From Candidatus Saccharicenans sp. (lineage in GTDB: Bacteria > Acidobacteriota > Aminicenantia > Aminicenantales > Saccharicenantaceae): 16,356 nucleotides of DNA. A model generated the notes under the pieces. The model was not told the origin of the DNA, ran no database searches, and was given only the letters and a program-made list of their open reading frames with translations. Numbering within the stretch: position 1 is the stretch's first letter; the number at the start of each line of letters is the position of its first letter. Shown here one piece after another: positions 14,820 through 16,356 of the stretch. The position numbers were made by a program, and so were the translations under genes. Where the stretch lies: the NCBI GenBank assembly GCA_024653405.1, contig JANLGB010000027.1, positions 1 to 16,356 on the forward strand. The letters are read 5' to 3'.

Positions 14820-14838
14820 GGTATATTTATAACATACC
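14820..14838 (-). promoter_or_regulatory. Imperfect palindrome over a candidate -10 element upstream of the receiver gene
   Basis: GGTATATTTATAACATACC is symmetric at 14 of 19 positions, with perfect GGTAT/ATACC ends. It overlaps TATAAA (14826-14831, minus strand), the best -10 candidate for the receiver gene. The -35 region (TTTATT, 14849-14854) is poor, as expected of an activator- or repressor-controlled promoter. The site lies 22-40 bases before the start codon. Confidence 0.3.
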
Positions 14839-15147
14839 GCCCCGATTTAATAAAGTAGCCCGGCTGGCCAACCCTGCGGTTTGACTTCCGGGCAGAAGTC
14901 AGAATGTTTCTTCCTCCCCAGAAGCTGCGATTTCCCAGTTCAGGGTTTTCTTTTAAGACCTCTGGCCGACCCCTGGCTTCGGGCCAGAACCTCTGCTGGG
15001 TTTTCTCTCCCCATTTCTTTTTCTCCCGGTCTGGAAAGCTGAGAGAGGGGACTAATTCCTACTAAATTAGTAGGATTTGTTGAGAACTTGAACCCGTCAG
15101 CTGAACCGGAAACCAGCAGCCTGGAGGTGCAGAATGAAGAGAAAAAA
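14839..15147. other. Gene-free stretch with several inverted repeats
   Basis: I see no convincing gene here. It contains TGACTTC/GAAGTCA (14882-14888 and 14895-14901, 6-base loop), CTGGC/GCCAG (14973-14977 and 14983-14987) and the sharp palindrome at 15058-15074. A run of six T on the minus strand (15142-15147) directly follows the tRNA and may help end its transcription, though no separate hairpin precedes it. Confidence 0.6.
15058..15074. repeat. Perfect 8-bp-arm palindrome, possible operator
   Basis: CCTACTAAATTAGTAGG has two perfect 8-base arms around a single central base. It is AT-rich in the middle and GC-rich at the ends, like the binding site of a dimeric regulator. As a hairpin it would have a 7-bp stem and a 3-base loop, but no U-run follows closely on either strand, so it is not a typical terminator. 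It lies 74 bases past the 3' end of the tRNA and about 260 bases before the receiver gene. Confidence 0.45.
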
Positions 15148-15224
15148 TGGCGGGGCCGACGAGACTCGAACTCGCGACCTCCGGCGTGACAGGCCGGCGT
15201 TCTAACCAGCTGAACTACGACCCC
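15148..15224 (-). tRNA. tRNA-Asp (GTC anticodon)
   Basis: A complete 77-base tRNA folds from the minus strand. The acceptor stem GGGGTCG pairs with CGGCCCC (one G-T pair), followed by G73 and an encoded CCA. The D arm is GTTC/GAAC, the anticodon stem CCGGC/GCCGG holds the loop CTGTCAC with anticodon GTC, and the T arm has the TTCGAGT loop. G73 and GTC are the identity elements of bacterial tRNA-Asp. Three bases beyond the acceptor stem (GGC, 15225-15227) could extend pairing with the CCA end region in the precursor, but the family numbering fixes the mature 5' end at 15224. Confidence 0.97.
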
Positions 15225-15239
15225 GCCAAGGGCAGATAA

Positions 15240-15268
15240 ATTATAGACAAATGATACCCGGGTTTCAA
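15240..15268 (-). promoter_or_regulatory. Sigma70 promoter of tRNA-Asp
   Basis: On the minus strand TTGAAA (15263-15268) and a perfect TATAAT (15240-15245) are separated by the optimal 17 bases. Transcription would begin near 15233, about nine bases before the mature tRNA end. Confidence 0.8.
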
Positions 15269-15554
15269 GGTCAGCCGGGAAAGTACTCGCAGTCCGGCCC
15301 TCCTGGCCCTAAGAAAAAACGGGCCAGGCAGCGCTCAGAAAATATTCATTAGATGGCCAGAGCTGCCTGGTTCTTTATCGAATAAGAAAGACACGGGACG
15401 GCCAGGTCTATAACGATTAGTTGTAATTTTTTAAGAGTTTACCTTCTATACAAGAATAGCCGGATATTAATACCTGGCTCGTCTGCGCCGGTCCGGCTCA
15501 GAGAAAAGCTGAACCGCCAAGCTAACCCCCGGATGAAACCTAATTTGCCTCACT
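15269..15554. other. Gene-free stretch downstream of htpX
   Basis: No gene is visible between the tRNA promoter and htpX. Just past the htpX stop, the minus strand can form a 7-bp stem with one G-T pair (15495-15501 with 15109 bases' equivalent at 15509-15515, loop of 7), but no U-run follows. Two further inverted repeats sharing bases lie at 15302-15370 and are listed separately. AT-rich sequence at about 15411-15475 holds no promoter that I would defend. Confidence 0.55.
15302..15370. repeat. Two overlapping, mutually exclusive inverted repeats
   Basis: CCTGGCCC (15302-15309) pairs with GGGCCAGG (15321-15328) around an 11-base A-rich loop. CCAGGCAGC (15324-15332) pairs with GCTGCCTGG (15362-15370) around 29 bases. 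The CCAGG at 15324-15328 belongs to both, so a transcript can form only one at a time. Neither stem is followed by a U-run. They lie between the htpX stop and the tRNA promoter. Confidence 0.5.
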
Positions 15555-16356
15555 TTACAGGAAGGCCATCTTTTCCAGGGCCGCGATACGTTCTTCAATC
15601 GGGGGATGGGTGCTGAAAAGCTTGTTAACTTTTCCCCCGATGTTTTTCAGGGGGTTGACAATGTAGAGGTGGGCGGTGGCTTTATTGGCGGCCTCCAGAG
15701 GCTCGGGGTCGGCGGCAATCTTTCTCAGAGCAGAGGCCAGTCCGGCCGGGTACCTGGTCAGCATGGCCCCGCTGGCATCGGCCAGGAATTCCCGGCGCCG
15801 GGAAATGGCCAGCTGCATCAACTGGGCCACCAGGGGCGAGAGGATGGCCAGCACAATTCCCACCAGCAGCAGGATGGAAGCGGCGTTGCCGCCCCTGTCC
15901 CGGCTGCGCCTGCGACCACCTCCCCACCACAGGCTGCGTAGCAGCCAGTCGCTGAGCAGAGCCACTATCCCCACCATGACCACAGCCACTGTCTGGAGGA
16001 GCACATCATAGTTCTTGATGTGCGACATTTCGTGGGCAATGACTCCCTCCAATTCCAGGCGGTTCATTTTCTGCAATAGACCGGTGGTTACACAGATGAC
16101 CGCCTTCCTGGGGTTGCGACCGGTGGCGAAAGCATTGGGAGCGGTATCCTCTATCACATAGCAGCGGGGAGTCGGCAGGCCGGCGGCTATGGCCAGACCT
16201 TCGACCGTATGGTAAAGAAAAGGAAATTCTTCCCTGGTTACCGGTCGGGCCCGGCTGATGGCCAGGACAATCTTATCGCTATAAAAATAACCACTGACGG
16301 CCATAGCCAGAGAGACCAGCAGGGCCAGGATAAAGCCGCCCTTTCCCCAGCCGGTG
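15555..16356 (-). CDS. htpX: HtpX-type membrane zinc metalloprotease (peptidase M48), N-terminus outside the window
   Basis: The frame stays open to the right edge, so the first methionine inside it (at 16304) is not the start; 17 more residues (TGWGKGGFILALLVSLA) precede it and form part of the second membrane helix of HtpX. HtpX degrades misfolded membrane proteins in the inner membrane, facing the cytoplasm. The zinc site is HEMSH, with the third ligand Glu in RREFLADA, and two further hydrophobic helices surround the GGGRRRSRDRGG loop. The NPLKNIG and FSTHPPIEERI motifs close the protein as in other HtpX proteins. Roughly 267 residues are visible, against about 285-295 for the usual protein, so little is missing. 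It is probably unrelated to the hydrogenase unit, which is separated from it by a tRNA and two gene-free stretches. Confidence 0.95.
   Translation of the reverse strand, partial: TGWGKGGFILALLVSLAMAVSGYFYSDKIVLAISRARPVTREEFPFLYHTVEGLAIAAGLPTPRCYVIEDTAPNAFATGRNPRKAVICVTTGLLQKMNRLELEGVIAHEMSHIKNYDVLLQTVAVVMVGIVALLSDWLLRSLWWGGGRRRSRDRGGNAASILLLVGIVLAILSPLVAQLMQLAISRRREFLADASGAMLTRYPAGLASALRKIAADPEPLEAANKATAHLYIVNPLKNIGGKVNKLFSTHPPIEERIAALEKMAFL

Noticed and set aside
14940..15014. A 24-codon minus-strand frame (ATG at 15014) with a GGGAG sequence 8 bases upstream
   Set aside because: It is too short to judge, overlaps inverted repeats, and has composition typical of translated non-coding DNA; conservation would be needed to accept it.
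1..16356. CRISPR arrays, insertion sequences, prophage or plasmid genes
   Set aside because: No regularly spaced repeats, transposase, integrase or replication genes are visible on either strand.

Overview
The window is bacterial. It shows Shine-Dalgarno sequences, sigma70-type promoters, a tRNA with an encoded CCA, and tightly packed co-directional genes. Base composition looks roughly balanced by eye. I cannot name the organism from sequence alone. The gene content suggests an anaerobe, possibly of an uncultured lineage such as Candidatus Aminicenantes, but that is a low-confidence inference. Every gene I can support lies on the minus strand, so transcription runs from high to low coordinates.

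Right part (13.9-16.4 kb): the 3' part of an HtpX-type membrane metalloprotease runs off the right edge. After a gene-free stretch with overlapping inverted repeats comes a tRNA-Asp (GTC) with a near-consensus promoter. A second gene-free stretch follows, then a stand-alone receiver protein and a 164-residue protein of unknown function.

Centre (3.7-13.8 kb): one long, probably polycistronic, unit encodes a membrane-bound group 4 (Hyc/Hyf-like) [NiFe] hydrogenase plus an unusual input module. In transcription order: an FdhF-family molybdopterin protein that lacks the formate-dehydrogenase catalytic residues; a HydB/AsrA-like two-[4Fe-4S] protein; a HydG/AsrB-like FAD/NAD(P)/[2Fe-2S] protein; a HycI-type maturation protease; a HyfB/HycC-like ion-translocating subunit; a fused NuoC-NuoD-like large subunit; a NuoH-like membrane subunit; a NuoI-like ferredoxin; and a NuoB-like small subunit. 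Junctions are 4-nt ATGA overlaps, a TGATG overlap, or gaps of 1 to 22 nt.

Left part (0.2-3.7 kb): three signalling genes continue the same unit: a receiver protein one base after the small-subunit gene, a membrane histidine kinase with a CACHE-like sensor and HAMP, and a soluble receiver-kinase hybrid. A consensus promoter and the first 19 codons of another gene lie at the left edge.

Taken together, the cluster looks at first like a formate hydrogenlyase. However, the Mo protein has no Sec/Cys, His or Arg at the catalytic positions, and a NAD(P)H-type flavoprotein module is encoded beside it. My inference is a membrane complex linking NAD(P)H (or another soluble donor) to H2 and an ion gradient, with the Mo-family protein serving as an electron-transfer or structural subunit or acting on an unknown substrate. 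Dedicated signalling genes are built into the operon.
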